A DNA stretch of 64,000 bases from Azotobacter paspali (GTDB taxonomy: Bacteria; Pseudomonadota; Gammaproteobacteria; Pseudomonadales; Pseudomonadaceae): the NCBI RefSeq assembly GCF_042434745.1, contig NZ_JBHLSS010000141.1. The stretch is one strand, 5' to 3'. Below, piece by piece: positions 1 to 8,794 of the stretch. Each line of letters begins with the position of its first letter. Positions within the stretch are counted from its first letter, which is position 1. Under the pieces are notes generated by a model that saw only the letters and a program-made list of their open reading frames with translations, searched no databases and was not told where the DNA came from. A program made the translations under genes and the position numbers.

Positions 1-1
1 C

Positions 2-70
2 GCCGAATGCGGCCTGGACGCCGCCGGCATCGAGGCGGCGGTGTGCGAGCGACTGGCCATGCTGAGCTGA
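2..70 (+). CDS. C-terminal end of an unidentified protein (partial)
   Basis: The reading frame open from the window edge ends in TGA after 22 residues (ending ERLAMLS). It has the composition of real coding sequence and stops 114 bases before the probable btuB start, so it is most likely the tail of the preceding gene. Too little is visible to name it. Confidence 0.4.
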   Translation, partial: AECGLDAAGIEAAVCERLAMLS

Positions 71-184
71 ATCGACCGGACGCGACGAATCGCCCCCATG
101 CCCTCACCCGAACCAGAGCCGCCGGCCTTCCGGCGGCTTCGCCCCGCTCCATCCGGTCCGCCGGCGCTACGGCGCGCGCCGCGG

Positions 185-2077
185 ATGGCCCGGCTCGCCC
201 TGGCCACCGCCCTGCTGCCCACGCCCCCTCTCGCCGCCGACTCGAGCGAGGCTCCAGCAGCCTTCCGCTTGCCGCACCAGAGCGTCGTCTCGCGCAAGTT
301 GTACGCTCCCGTCGAGTCGGCGAGCGCCGCCGCCACGGTATTCAGCCGCGACGATATCGAGCGTCTGCAGGCCCAAAGCGTGCCGGAACTGCTGAACCGG
401 GTTCCCGGCGTGCTCATGGCTCAGGGCGGCGGACGCGGTGCGCTGAGCGGCGCCTTCATTCGCGGCGCCAATCCCGGCCAGACCCTGGTACTGGTCGACG
501 GGGTACGCATCAACAGCGCGGCCAGCGGCATGGCCCGCCTGGAACTCCTCGACCCCGGACGCATCGAGCGGATCGAGGTGATCCGTGGTCCCCTGGCCAG
601 TCAGTACGGTGCCGACGCCATCGGCGGGCTGATCCGCATCTTCACCCGTCGCGGCGAGCCCGGCCTGCGGCCGCGCCTGCGTCTGGCGGTCGGTAACCGG
701 GGCGCCTTCGAACGCGAGTTGGGCCTGTCCGGCGGCGACGAGCGGACCCGTTTCGACCTGGGCGCCAGCCAGGTGGAAAGCCAGGGCTTCGACCGCAGCT
801 CCGACAATCGCGGGCGCGATGCCGATCACGACGGCTTCCGCAGCCGTGCTCTCGACCTGACCCTGGAGCACCGCTTCGCCGACAACCTCCAGGCCGGCTT
901 GAACCTGCTCGACCAGCGCGGCGAGAGCGAACTGGACGACGTCTACAGCTTCAGGCCCGGCGCTCCCTACGAGCGCTTCGTCGTCAGCAGTGTCGCCGCC
1001 CACCTCGAGATCCATCCCAGCGAGGCCTGGACCAGCCGAATCGAAGCCGGCCACTTCGAGAACCAGAGCAAGAACCGCGACGACCACAACATCGTCAACA
1101 ACTACAGCTTCAACACCTACCGGGACTCACTGGCCTGGTTCAATACCCTGAGGCTCGACGAGCGCCGGCAGTTGCTGCTCGGCGCCGAGTGGTACGAAGA
1201 ACGCCTGCACGGCGAACTCGACTATGACGAAACCCGGCGCTGGAACCGCGCGGCCTTCGTCCGCCATAGCTACCGGGGCGAACGTCTTGGCGTCGAGATC
1301 GGCCTGCGCCACGACGACAACCGGCGCTTCGGCAGCGAGGAAAGCTGGAGCGCGGCGCTAACCCTGGACCTGGCACGCGCCACCGAACTGATCCTGAGTT
1401 ACGCCGAGGGCTTCCACGCGCCGAGCTTCAACGAACTTTACTTCCCCGCCACCCCGGCCTACGCCGGCAACCCCGACCTTGCGCCGGAGCGCTCGAAGAG
1501 TTACGAGATCCAGTTGCGCGGCGAACACCGCGGAACCCATTGGAGCCTGTCCGCCTACCGTACCGAGGTGGACGACCTGATCGTGAAAACCAGCCGGCCG
1601 GGCAACCTCTCCGACCGTCTGGAGAACATCGACCGGGCGCGCCTGCAGGGGCTGGAGCTGGCCCTGTCGCGCGACATTCTCGGCTGGCAGACGGCGCTGG
1701 CCGCCAGCCTGGTCGACCCGCGCGATCGCGACAGCGGCCACACCCTGCCGCGCCGGGCCAGGCGCAACCTGAGCCTGGACCTCGACCGCCGCTTCGGCGC
1801 CTTCTCCGCCGGCATCGGCTGGCAGGCGGTATCCAGCCGCTACGAGGACGACGCCAACGAGCACGGGATAGCCGGGTACGCCCTGCTCGGCCTGCGCGGT
1901 AGCTGGCAGATGAGCGAGGCGCTGAAATGGCAGGTCAAGATCGACAACCTGCTCGACAAGGAGTATTCGCAAGTGCTCTACAACCGGCCGAATACTCCCT
2001 TCTACACCAGCTTCGGCCTGCACGAATTCCGCCAGGACGGCCGCGGCGTCCTGCTCTCGCTGACCTGGACGCCGTAG
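185..2077 (+). CDS. btuB: TonB-dependent outer-membrane receptor, BtuB-like (vitamin B12 type)
   Basis: Outer-membrane beta-barrel receptor that takes up a large ligand, probably cobalamin, with energy from TonB-ExbBD. An N-terminal plug domain (about residues 50-157) contains the segments PELLNRVPGV, TLVLVDGVRIN and IEVIRGPLASQYGADAIGG typical of TonB receptors, followed by a barrel of alternating aromatic strands to the C-terminus. The ATG at 185 is preferred over the ATG at 98 because it places a short Arg-then-hydrophobic leader (MARLALATALL...AA) first; the upstream start would add a proline-rich stretch unlike a signal peptide. With this start the length is 630 residues, close to BtuB (about 600). 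The substrate is inferred from overall resemblance only: no cob genes are in view, and too little upstream DNA is present to look for a cobalamin riboswitch. Confidence 0.8.
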   Translation: MARLALATALLPTPPLAADSSEAPAAFRLPHQSVVSRKLYAPVESASAAATVFSRDDIERLQAQSVPELLNRVPGVLMAQGGGRGALSGAFIRGANPGQTLVLVDGVRINSAASGMARLELLDPGRIERIEVIRGPLASQYGADAIGGLIRIFTRRGEPGLRPRLRLAVGNRGAFERELGLSGGDERTRFDLGASQVESQGFDRSSDNRGRDADHDGFRSRALDLTLEHRFADNLQAGLNLLDQRGESELDDVYSFRPGAPYERFVVSSVAAHLEIHPSEAWTSRIEAGHFENQSKNRDDHNIVNNYSFNTYRDSLAWFNTLRLDERRQLLLGAEWYEERLHGELDYDETRRWNRAAFVRHSYRGERLGVEIGLRHDDNRRFGSEESWSAALTLDLARATELILSYAEGFHAPSFNELYFPATPAYAGNPDLAPERSKSYEIQLRGEHRGTHWSLSAYRTEVDDLIVKTSRPGNLSDRLENIDRARLQGLELALSRDILGWQTALAASLVDPRDRDSGHTLPRRARRNLSLDLDRRFGAFSAGIGWQAVSSRYEDDANEHGIAGYALLGLRGSWQMSEALKWQVKIDNLLDKEYSQVLYNRPNTPFYTSFGLHEFRQDGRGVLLSLTWTP

Positions 2078-2201
2078 TGCCTGCAGCCGAAAGAGGCCCC
2101 TGCCCCCGCCCGCGAGCCGTGCAAAGACGCCACCCGGATGCAACGGAGCGCAGTCCATGAGAGACTGCCCGAGTCTCCCATGGCCAAAGGAGCCGGTAAC
2201 C

Positions 2202-2780
2202 ATGCGCTCGGACAACCTTCACGCCCTCCCCGACGATCTGCCCGTGCCACAGGACGATGGAGCCTGCGACCACCTCCCCGGTATGCACCTACCCACGATC
2301 GCCTTGTCGGCGACTTCCGGAGAAAGCGTGGACCTTTCCAGGGCAGGAACGCCCTGGGTCGTCGTCTATTGCTACCCACGGACGGGGAAACCCGATCAGG
2401 AACCGCTCGGCGGCACGCAGGCATGGAATGCGCTACCCGGTGCTCGCGGCTGTACGCCCCAGTCCTGCGCCTATCGCGATCATCATGCGCAACTCCACGC
2501 CTTGGGCGCATCGGTCTACGGCCTGAGCACGCAGGATACCGAGTACCAGCGAGAGGCCGTCGAGCGACTGCACCTGCCGTTTCGGCTGCTGAGCGACGCT
2601 CGGCTCGCCTTCGCCGGAGCCCTGCGGCTTCCCACCTTCGCGGTGGCCGGGCAGGTGCTGATCAAGCGGCTCACGCTGATCGCCCGCGCCGGGCGGATCG
2701 AGAAAGTGTTCTACCCCGTCTACCCTGCCGACAGCGATGCGGAGCGCGTCAGCGCATGGCTCGCCGCCCGGAAGCGTTAG
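2202..2780 (+). CDS. peroxiredoxin (AhpC/TSA, PrxQ/BCP-like)
   Basis: Thiol peroxidase of the redoxin fold that reduces peroxides. A thioredoxin-like core is visible: VVVYCYPRTGKP, then GCTPQSCAYRDH with cysteines near residues 84 and 89 that would serve as peroxidatic and resolving cysteines, then GLSTQDTEYQREA and PFRLLSDARL. The ATG at 2202 is chosen because AAAGGAG stands 8-9 bases upstream; an earlier in-frame ATG at 2157 lacks this. The product is 192 residues and cytoplasmic by appearance. It lies 124 bases after the TonB receptor, and no shared function is evident. Confidence 0.82.
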   Translation: MRSDNLHALPDDLPVPQDDGACDHLPGMHLPTIALSATSGESVDLSRAGTPWVVVYCYPRTGKPDQEPLGGTQAWNALPGARGCTPQSCAYRDHHAQLHALGASVYGLSTQDTEYQREAVERLHLPFRLLSDARLAFAGALRLPTFAVAGQVLIKRLTLIARAGRIEKVFYPVYPADSDAERVSAWLAARKR

Positions 2781-2797
2781 ATGATGGAGCGCGGCGC

Positions 2798-3050
2798 TTA
2801 GCGCACTGCGCTCCGATTCGTCACCGGTTGGAACTCGATGTCGTAGCCGATCGCCTTGGCCAGCTCGTCCTCGAACACGCCGAACTCGCGTTAAAGCTCT
2901 TCCAGGTCGGCCACCGCCGACACGTAACCGAGAAAAAAGCCGCCGCCGATCCATCCGGCCTCGGTATAGGGCAGTTTCCAGAGTGCCTGGAAGTCCGGCG
3001 AATAGGGCGAAACCGGTCATGCCCAGGCGCAGCAGCGGGGTCAGGCCGCG
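2798..3050 (-). pseudogene. remnant of an MFS transporter N-terminus plus an unrecognised tail
   Basis: Reading leftwards from 3050, one frame gives GLTPLLRLGMTGFALF, and after a one-base shift PDFQALWKLPYTEAGWIGGGFFLGYVSAVADL. This resembles the first two membrane segments of YbfB-like major facilitator transporters. A TAA at 2891-2893 closes it. The same frame then continues as REFGVFEDELAKAIGYDIEF to a stop at 2798, which faintly resembles phosphonate-type substrate-binding proteins. It is a chain of gene fragments next to the phn remnants and cannot make a full protein. Confidence 0.45.
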
Positions 3051-3398
3051 CGCGCTCGCAGCGCCTGTCCCCTCGCCGGCAACGCCGTCGGATGCCGCAT
3101 CAGCCAGGCGTCGAGGTTATGGCCAATGTGGGTCGGCACCGTCTCGGCCGGACGCAGCCGCGCGACGATCGCCAGTGCCCGCGGCAAGTCGTTGTGATTG
3201 CACGGCTCCGGCTGCGGCGGCTCCGAGCAGTCCGGCAGCAACAGGTCGAACAGCTACGCGGCAAGCGGCGCGGCACTGGCCTCGGCGAGTCCGAGCGTGT
3301 CGGGGCCGGCCCCGCCGCGCCCGCTCGCAAACGACGCACTCGTAGCCGTATACCTGCACCTGGCGGGCATTGCCCCTGCCGGGTAGGGTCAGGCGCAT
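3041..3398 (-). pseudogene. phnP: phnP remnant (phosphoribosyl cyclic phosphodiesterase), internally deleted
   Basis: PhnP is the metallo-beta-lactamase-fold enzyme that opens 5-phosphoribosyl 1,2-cyclic phosphate at the end of the C-P lyase pathway. The start overlaps the end of phnN by ten bases, as in a real phn operon. The first residues read MRLTLPGRGNARQVQVYGYE, matching the PhnP N-terminus. After a frame change the C-terminus reads DCSEPPQPEPCNHNDLPRAL and PTHIGHNLDAWLMRHP. Only about 360 bases remain of about 750, and the central metal-ligand segment (HxHxDH) is gone, so the product cannot be active. Confidence 0.75.
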
Positions 3399-3940
3399 GC
3401 GCGCTTCCGGATCAGCTGCAGCAGGGCCTCGGCGGTCTGCGCCAGGCTGGCCGAGTTATCCAGCCGCTGGCAATCCTCATTATCCAGCGGCAACCGCGCG
3501 TTGCGCGCCAGCCGGGCCTCGATCTCTTCGATCGTCTCGCGGCCGCGCGCCAGCAGCCGCTGGCGCAGCACCTGCGGCTCGACCGTCAATAGCACCGCAC
3601 AAAGTTCCGGGTAGCGCCGCCGCGCCTCGGCCAGGTGGCTGCGCGAGCCGTTGATCAGCACATCACGACCATCGACCAGCCAGTCGTCGATCTGCCGCGG
3701 AATGCCGTAGGCCAGCCCGTTGGCCCGCCAGTGCAGAGCGAAGGCGCCCTCGGCCAACAGTTGCTCGAAGCGCTCCAGCGAAACGCCGAGCGCGTCTTCG
3801 CCAACCGCTTCCGGCGAGCGGGTGACGACCCGCCGGACGATCCGCCCGCCAACCACCAGCACACGTTCGCGCACGGCCTCCAGCAGACTGTCCTTGCCGG
3901 AGCCCGAGGCGCCCATCAGATAAATCAGCCGTCCGCCCAT
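3389..3940 (-). CDS. phnN: ribose 1,5-bisphosphate phosphokinase PhnN
   Basis: Phosphorylates ribose 1,5-bisphosphate to PRPP in the C-P lyase pathway. The 183-residue length matches PhnN, and the frame is uninterrupted. It begins MGGRLIYLMGASGSGKDSLL with a P-loop (GASGSGKDS), followed by RRVVTRSPEA, HWRANGLAYGIP and a guanylate-kinase-like C-terminus. It sits between broken phnM and broken phnP and overlaps phnP by ten bases. It is the only gene of the cluster still intact, either because it decayed later or because it retains a separate role in PRPP supply. Expression now has no obvious intact operon promoter. Confidence 0.85.
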   Translation of the reverse strand: MGGRLIYLMGASGSGKDSLLEAVRERVLVVGGRIVRRVVTRSPEAVGEDALGVSLERFEQLLAEGAFALHWRANGLAYGIPRQIDDWLVDGRDVLINGSRSHLAEARRRYPELCAVLLTVEPQVLRQRLLARGRETIEEIEARLARNARLPLDNEDCQRLDNSASLAQTAEALLQLIRKRACA

Positions 3941-3969
3941 CAGAACACCCCACCCGTTCCCCTTTTCTG

Positions 3970-4437
3970 CCGCATCACCGCTCGCGCCCGCAGCAGATCG
4001 GCGCGCGGGTGACGGTGGCCACCGCCCAGGGCAGGTCGTAGTCATGTCCTACCCGGCCGGCAGCAGGCCCGCCGGATAAATAGTTGCTGAAAAGAATGTC
4101 GAGCACACCCTGACGCGCCAGTTCGGCCACGGCGATATTACCCGAGTGCGAGCCGCCGCGGACCAGGTTCGGCGCCCCATCGGCACTTCGAGTCCGGTGC
4201 GGTGGCTGGCCTGCGCGGCCGCGAGGCTGGTCGGGAACCCGGCGATGGACATGCCGAAGCCAGCCGACTCGGCGACGTACTCGAAGGTCGCGTCGTCGAG
4301 GTCGGCGATCGACAGCCCGCGCGCCCGGCATTCCTCGACGCTGGCGCGCCGCTGACGGTCGCTGTATGCCAGCGAATTGGCTTTCTGCCGGCGGCTGAAG
4401 ACAGCCATCTGCCCGGCATCGAGCGGGTACTTGCCCA
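3970..4437 (-). pseudogene. phnM: phnM remnant (C-P lyase pathway triphosphate diphosphatase), C-terminal half
   Basis: Intact PhnM (about 380 residues) removes pyrophosphate from alpha-D-ribose 1-methylphosphonate 5-triphosphate. Here one frame gives RRQKANSLAYSDRQRR, DDATFEYVAESAGFGMSIAG and FPTSLAAAQASHRTGLEVPM. A shifted frame continues MGAPNLVRGGSHSGNIAVAE and LARQGVLDILFSNYLS, and another shift gives the end, YDLPWAVATVTRAP. The N-terminal half is missing, at least two frameshifts are present, and the usual SHDDAT motif has become DLDDAT. It lies directly upstream of phnN, as in functional clusters. Confidence 0.8.
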
Positions 4438-4517
4438 TACTACTCGCGGTACCGTTCTTCCCGGGCGAACCGGCGTTGCCCCGGCAAAAGGAAGAGGTGA
4501 AGGCTAGGCGTGGCTTG

Positions 4518-4677
4518 GCCCCTCACCCCAGCCCTCTCCCGCAGGGCGAGGGGGTTGGAACGTGCGGGACTGGGAGATTGGACGAACGACCGCAGCGGCG
4601 CCTCGCGTGACGCCTGAGCTTCGGCGCTACACCGACTTGCCCCCTCTCCCCCTGGGAGAGGGCTGGGGAGAGGGCCG
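4518..4677. repeat. pair of inverted CCCTCTCCC-type palindromic repeats
   Basis: Two copies of a G/C-block repeat face each other. The first (about 4518-4554) runs through CCCCAGCCCTCTCCCGCAGG; the second (about 4640-4677) is its near reverse complement (CTGGGAGAGGGCTGGGGAGA). About 85 bases separate them. This type of dispersed palindrome is common in gammaproteobacterial intergenic DNA. It occupies the place where phnL would be expected between phnK and phnM. Confidence 0.75.
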
Positions 4678-4780
4678 TTCGCCCCGGATGCAAACCGGTT
4701 CGCAAGCAAGCACTCGGAATCCCTCGCACCGACACCGAAGGGAAATGACGCCGTGTTGGCGGCTCCCCTATGCCAATCCC

Positions 4781-4806
4781 CTGCGGGAGCCGGCTTGCCG
4801 GCAAAG
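4781..4806. repeat. REP-like palindrome
   Basis: CTGCGGGAGCCGGCTTGCCG followed by GCAAAG matches the REP family of Pseudomonas (GGGAGCCGGCTTGCCGGC core). The GCCGGC-TT-GCCGGC core can form a hairpin. It lies just beyond the truncated 3' end of the phnK remnant. Confidence 0.7.
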
Positions 4807-4839
4807 CTTTTTGCGCAAGACCAGCGGTAGACAGAAACC

Positions 4840-5190
4840 GCCCATGGCTGCAGCCGCGTATAGGCATGCTGCGGATCGTCCAACCCCCGGTCGGTCATCC
4901 ACCAGCCGCGAGCGACGCATCACCATCAGCCGGTCGGCCAGCAGGGAGCGACGGGAGGGTCGTGGATGACAATCGCCACGCCCGCGCAGCAGGTCGAGCA
5001 ACCGCGCCCGGACTGACAGGCTCGTCCATGATGGCCGGAAACCGGGTTGCGGACGACCTGCAGGCGCTGCTGCGCGTCACCGGAGAAGGTACCCGGCAAA
5101 TCGTCGAGGCCGCCGGCGTCGAGCACGGCGAAGGCGTGCCCGCCCATGGACGGCCACCGGCAGGCAGCCACAGTGAAAGCTCGGCTTGGC
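4840..5190 (-). pseudogene. phnK: phnK remnant (C-P lyase ABC protein)
   Basis: PhnK is an ATP-binding-cassette subunit of the C-P lyase complex. Fragments in three frames read in order LDDLPGTFSGDAQQRLQVVR (signature motif region), MDEPVS (Walker B), LLDLLRG, VAIVIHD (switch histidine region), LLADRLMVMR and LDDPQHAYTRL, the typical PhnK C-terminus. The Walker A half is absent, and several single-base shifts break the frame. The order and strand agree with the phnM-phnN-phnP remnants downstream. Confidence 0.72.
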
Positions 5191-5223
5191 GCGCCCCCTC
5201 GGAGTGTCGAGGGCCGGCGCCAG

Positions 5224-5406
5224 CTACACCGGGGCGCTGACGTCGGGCAGGCTCAGGCACAGCGCGTAGTTGGCCGGCGCTAGCCGCTCGAGCGCCGCGG
5301 TCGGTGGCAGCGGCCGCGCCAGACCCGGCTCGGCGAGCACCTTGGGCGCCGCGCGGAAAGTCTGCCGGTCGGTCGAAGGCCGGTTGCAGATAGAGGGCAT
5401 CGCCAT
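5224..5406 (-). pseudogene. phnH: phnH remnant (C-P lyase subunit), N-terminal part
   Basis: The segment TFRAAPKVLAEPGLARPL followed by LAPANYALCLSLPDVSAPV resembles the N-terminus of PhnH (the FRALLDAM..PG and ALALTLLDxxTPVW region). A stop follows at 5224, where the real protein continues for well over 100 residues. Just upstream a second frame reads LYLQPAFDRPAD, suggesting a shift near the start. The position ahead of phnK fits a phn operon from which phnI and phnJ have been lost. Confidence 0.5.
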
Positions 5407-5479
5407 CGGTTTTCTCCGCGAACCAGGGCGACGAACTCCACAGGGGTAACGGCGGTTTTTGCGGCGCGCCGGCTCGCGC

Positions 5480-5550
5480 GAGCGCTGGAGCGCCGGGATG
5501 ATCGAAGCAGCCGAATAGGCCTTCGGCGGCCTCGATATCCTGGCGAGCAA
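5480..5550 (+). pseudogene. short remnant of an SDR dehydrogenase
   Basis: On the plus strand the reading ERWSAGMIEAAE, stop, AFGGLDILASN matches the fourth beta strand region of short-chain dehydrogenases such as 3-hydroxybutyrate dehydrogenase (IEAAxxAFGGLDILVNNAG). An in-frame TAG interrupts it, and the sequence is unrecognisable beyond about 5550. It adds to the evidence that 2.8-5.6 kb is decaying DNA. Confidence 0.4.
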
Positions 5551-5691
5551 TCCGTCGAACCTTTACAGCCGTGCGCCCGGCAAATTTTCCCGGTTACGCC
5601 GAGCTGCTATCATCCGCAGCCCTTTCGCGCGGCGCGGCGTGGCGCGCCCCGCCCGGCCTTTCCCCGAGCCGGGGCACCGACGGAGATCCGC

Positions 5692-6987
5692 ATGCTGGAG
5701 AAGCTGTTCCGACTCGAAGCCCATGGCACCACGGTGCGCACCGAACTGCTGGCCGGCCTGACCACCTTCCTGACCATGGCCTACATCCTCTTCGTCAATC
5801 CGGGCATCCTCGGCGAGACGGGCATGGACAAGGGCGCGGTGTTCGTCGCCACCGCTCTGGCCGCGGCCATCGGCTCGTCGCTGATGGGGTTGATCGCCAA
5901 CTATCCGATCGCCCTGGCCCCCGGCATGGGCCTCAACGCCTTCTTCACTTACGGCGTGGTGCTGCAGATGGGCCACACCTGGCAGGTGGGGCTCGGCGCG
6001 GTGTTCCTCTCCGCCTGCCTGTTCTTCCTGATCTCGGTGCTGCGCATCCGCCAGTGGATCGTCGACAGCATTCCCCTCCCGCTGCGCCTGGCCATCGGTG
6101 CCGGCATCGGCCTGTTCCTCGCGCTGATCGCCCTGCAGAACGCCGGCATCGTCGAAGGCCATCCGGTGACCCTGCTGACCCTCGGCGACCTGACCCAGGC
6201 CCCGCCGATCCTCGCCGCGCTGGGTTTTCTGCTGATCGTCGCCTTGGAGGCGCGCCGGGTGCCCGGCGCGGTGCTGCTCGGCATCCTCGCCGTGACCCTG
6301 GCCGCCGTCGGCCTCGGCGTCGTCCCCTTCGCCGGGGTGCTGGCGCCGCCGCCGTCGCTGGTGCCGACCCTGCTGCAACTGGACATCGCCGGCGCCCTGG
6401 AGATCGGCCTGGTCAGCGTGGTCTTCGCCTTCCTCTTCATCGACGTGTTCGACAATTCCGGCACCCTGATCGCCGTGGCCCGCCGCGCCGGGCTGATGAC
6501 CGCGGACGGCCGCCTGCCGAAGATAGGTCGCGCGCTCATCGCCGACAGCACCGCAGCCATGGGCGGCGCCCTGCTCGGCACCTCGACCACCACCAGCTAC
6601 ATCGAGTCCGCCGCTGGGGTGAGCGCCGGCGGACGCACCGGGCTGACCGCCTGCACCGTCGCCCTGCTGTTCCTGCTCAGCCTGTTCTTCGCCCCGCTGG
6701 CCGCCAGCATTCCGCCCTTCGCCACCGCGCCGGCGCTGCTGTTCGTCGCCGTGCTGATGGTGTCCGCTTTCGGCGAACTCGACTGGAGCGACCTGACCAG
6801 CGCCGCGCCGGCACTGGTCACCGCCCTGGCCATGCCGCTGACCTATTCGATCGCCAACGGCATCGCCTTCGGTTTCATCGCCTGGAGCGCGATCAAGCTC
6901 TGCACCGGCCGTCACCACGAACTGAACCCGGCGCTGCTGATCCTCGCCGCGCTGTTCGTGGTCAAGCTCGGCTGGTTCGGCGCATGA
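5692..6987 (+). CDS. purine permease, NCS2 family (AzgA/PbuG type)
   Basis: Inner-membrane proton symporter for adenine, guanine or hypoxanthine. The 431-residue protein is a succession of hydrophobic segments. It carries the family marks [19 protein letters not shown] near the N-terminus, [20 protein letters not shown] around residues 68-87, [16 protein letters not shown], and [20 protein letters not shown] in the second substrate-binding half. The ATG at 5692 is preceded by a GGAG-type site. It is followed by trmA after 34 bases. Which purine it carries cannot be told from sequence. Confidence 0.9.
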   Translation: MLEKLFRLEAHGTTVRTELLAGLTTFLTMAYILFVNPGILGETGMDKGAVFVATALAAAIGSSLMGLIANYPIALAPGMGLNAFFTYGVVLQMGHTWQVGLGAVFLSACLFFLISVLRIRQWIVDSIPLPLRLAIGAGIGLFLALIALQNAGIVEGHPVTLLTLGDLTQAPPILAALGFLLIVALEARRVPGAVLLGILAVTLAAVGLGVVPFAGVLAPPPSLVPTLLQLDIAGALEIGLVSVVFAFLFIDVFDNSGTLIAVARRAGLMTADGRLPKIGRALIADSTAAMGGALLGTSTTTSYIESAAGVSAGGRTGLTACTVALLFLLSLFFAPLAASIPPFATAPALLFVAVLMVSAFGELDWSDLTSAAPALVTALAMPLTYSIANGIAFGFIAWSAIKLCTGRHHELNPALLILAALFVVKLGWFGA

Positions 6988-7021
6988 GCCATCCCCCACT
7001 TTCACGCCCCGTGAGCCGCCC

Positions 7022-8107
7022 ATGAGTCTTCCGCATTTCGACCCTTCGCACTACGATGCCCAACTGGCCGGCAAGCAGGCACGCCTGAGCGGACTGCTGG
7101 CGCCGTTCGCCGCGCCCGAGCCGGAGGTGTTCGACTCGCCCCGCGAGCACTACCGGCTGCGCGCCGAATTCCGCCTGTGGCGCGAGGGCGAGGCACGCCA
7201 CTACGCGATGTTCGATCTCGGCGACAAGCGCAAGCCTATCCTCCTCGACGACTTCCCCATCGCCAGCAAGCCCATCAACGACCTGATGCCGCGCCTGAAG
7301 GCCGCCTGGGAAAACGCCGCGCTGGGCTTCAAGCTGTTCCAGGTGGAATTCCTCACCACCCTGGCCGGCGACGCACTGATCACCCTGTGCTACCACCGCC
7401 CGCTGGACGCCTTCTGGCAGACCGCCGCCGAGCGGCTCGCCGTGGAGCTGGGGGTGAGCATCGTCGGCCGCTCGCGGGGCCAGCGGCTGGTCGTCGGCCG
7501 CGACTACGTAGAAGAGGAGCTGGAAGTGGCCGGGCGGCGTTTCCGCTACCGCCAGCCGGAAGGCGCCTTCACTCAGCCCAACGGCGTGGTCTGCCGGAAG
7601 ATGCTGAATTGGGCTTATGAAGTTCTGGGCGAGCGCGGCGACGACCTACTGGAGCTGTACTGCGGCAATGGCAACTTCACCCTGCCGCTGGCGACCCGCG
7701 TGCGCCGGGTGCTGGCCACCGAGATCAGCAAGAGCTCGGTCAACGCCGCGCTGGCCAATCTGGAAGGCAACGGCGTGGACAACGTGACCCTGGTGCGCCT
7801 GTCCGCCGAGGAACTGACCCAGGCGCTCAACGAGGTGCGGCCGTTCCGCCGGCTGGCCGGCGTCGACCTGAAGGGCTACGACTTCGGCAGCCTGTTCGTC
7901 GATCCGCCGCGCGCCGGCATGGACCCGAACACCTGCGAGCTGGCTCGGCGCTTCGGGCGCATTCTCTACATCTCCTGCAACCCGGAAACCCTGGCGGCGA
8001 ACATCGCCCAGCTCCACGACACGCACCGCATCGTGCGTTGCGCGCTGTTCGACCAGTTCCCCTACACCCACCACATGGAGTCGGGAGTGCTGCTGGAGCG
8101 GCGCTGA
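7022..8107 (+). CDS. trmA: tRNA (uracil-5-)-methyltransferase TrmA
   Basis: Makes 5-methyluridine at position 54 of tRNAs from S-adenosylmethionine. At 361 residues it is the usual TrmA length, without the iron-sulfur cysteines of the related rRNA enzymes. Visible motifs are [13 protein letters not shown], the SAM-binding [16 protein letters not shown] near residue 210, the VDPPRAGMD motif, and the catalytic cysteine in [11 protein letters not shown] near residue 319; it ends [11 protein letters not shown]. It is probably transcribed together with the purine permease upstream. Confidence 0.95.
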   Translation: MSLPHFDPSHYDAQLAGKQARLSGLLAPFAAPEPEVFDSPREHYRLRAEFRLWREGEARHYAMFDLGDKRKPILLDDFPIASKPINDLMPRLKAAWENAALGFKLFQVEFLTTLAGDALITLCYHRPLDAFWQTAAERLAVELGVSIVGRSRGQRLVVGRDYVEEELEVAGRRFRYRQPEGAFTQPNGVVCRKMLNWAYEVLGERGDDLLELYCGNGNFTLPLATRVRRVLATEISKSSVNAALANLEGNGVDNVTLVRLSAEELTQALNEVRPFRRLAGVDLKGYDFGSLFVDPPRAGMDPNTCELARRFGRILYISCNPETLAANIAQLHDTHRIVRCALFDQFPYTHHMESGVLLERR

Positions 8108-8114
8108 ACCGCGC

Positions 8115-8618
8115 TCAGTCGTGTCGCTTCTCGTCGGGATGTTCGAGTGACGGTTCCTGGCGGTGCAGGTGCTCGAAGTCGTCGTCGAAGGCTTTCGGCG
8201 CCGTTGTCACCGGCAACGGCGGCGCCACAGCGGGCTCGGGCTTCAAGCGGTACAAGGCGAGCAGCGCCAGCAACGCACTGAGCAGCTTGTAGGACAGCGC
8301 GCCGATGTCCAGGTTGCGCAGGGTGCCGCCATCCAGCCAGAGCGCGCCGATTCGCGCCAGCACCAGCGCCGCCTGCATCATGATCAGCAGCACCAGGGCG
8401 CTGCGCACCCGTTCCGGGCGCCAGGTCGACCACAGCAGGAACAGCGCCAGGCCCAGTTGCAGGCCGCCATAATAGACCCGGGTATTGCTCGCCGAGACCG
8501 CCTCCATCAACAGCATGCCGTTCAGGTTGGCCATTTCGTAGGGGCGCAGCCAGTAGGCCAGGCCCACGCCGCCCATGACCACGACCTGAAGCAGCAGGAC
8601 GATTCGGGCGAAAAGCAT
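8115..8618 (-). CDS. small integral membrane protein (DUF4345-like)
   Basis: Function unknown. The 167 residues contain four probable membrane segments, beginning MLFARIVLLLQVVVMGGVGL, with the conserved-looking VYYGGLQLGLALFLLWSTWRP between segments and a hydrophilic C-terminal tail (DDDFEHLHRQEP). The ATG at 8618 is preferred because GGAGAG lies six bases ahead. It converges on trmA with seven bases between the stops. Confidence 0.7.
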   Translation of the reverse strand: MLFARIVLLLQVVVMGGVGLAYWLRPYEMANLNGMLLMEAVSASNTRVYYGGLQLGLALFLLWSTWRPERVRSALVLLIMMQAALVLARIGALWLDGGTLRNLDIGALSYKLLSALLALLALYRLKPEPAVAPPLPVTTAPKAFDDDFEHLHRQEPSLEHPDEKRHD

Positions 8619-8794
8619 GTCGACTCTCTCCATCAGAAGGAATGCGCCGCCGCCCCGGAGCGGGACGGCGTTTGGCCATCTGTGTGGCGATCAACAAAAG
8701 ACCCGCGCCGACACCATTCGTTCGCCATACCGACGGGGTTGGGCCGCCAGAACGGGAGGATTATCCTGCACGCTCGCCTTCACCGGAGATTCCC

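Noticed and set aside
1..184. Cobalamin riboswitch ahead of the BtuB-like gene
   Set aside because: Only about 110 bases separate the preceding stop from the chosen start, and no B12-box-like sequence was seen in them.
5563..7023. Minus-strand frame (486 codons) opposite the purine permease
   Set aside because: The translation is almost only Gly, Gln, Glu, Ala and Arg, the usual mirror of a membrane-protein gene.
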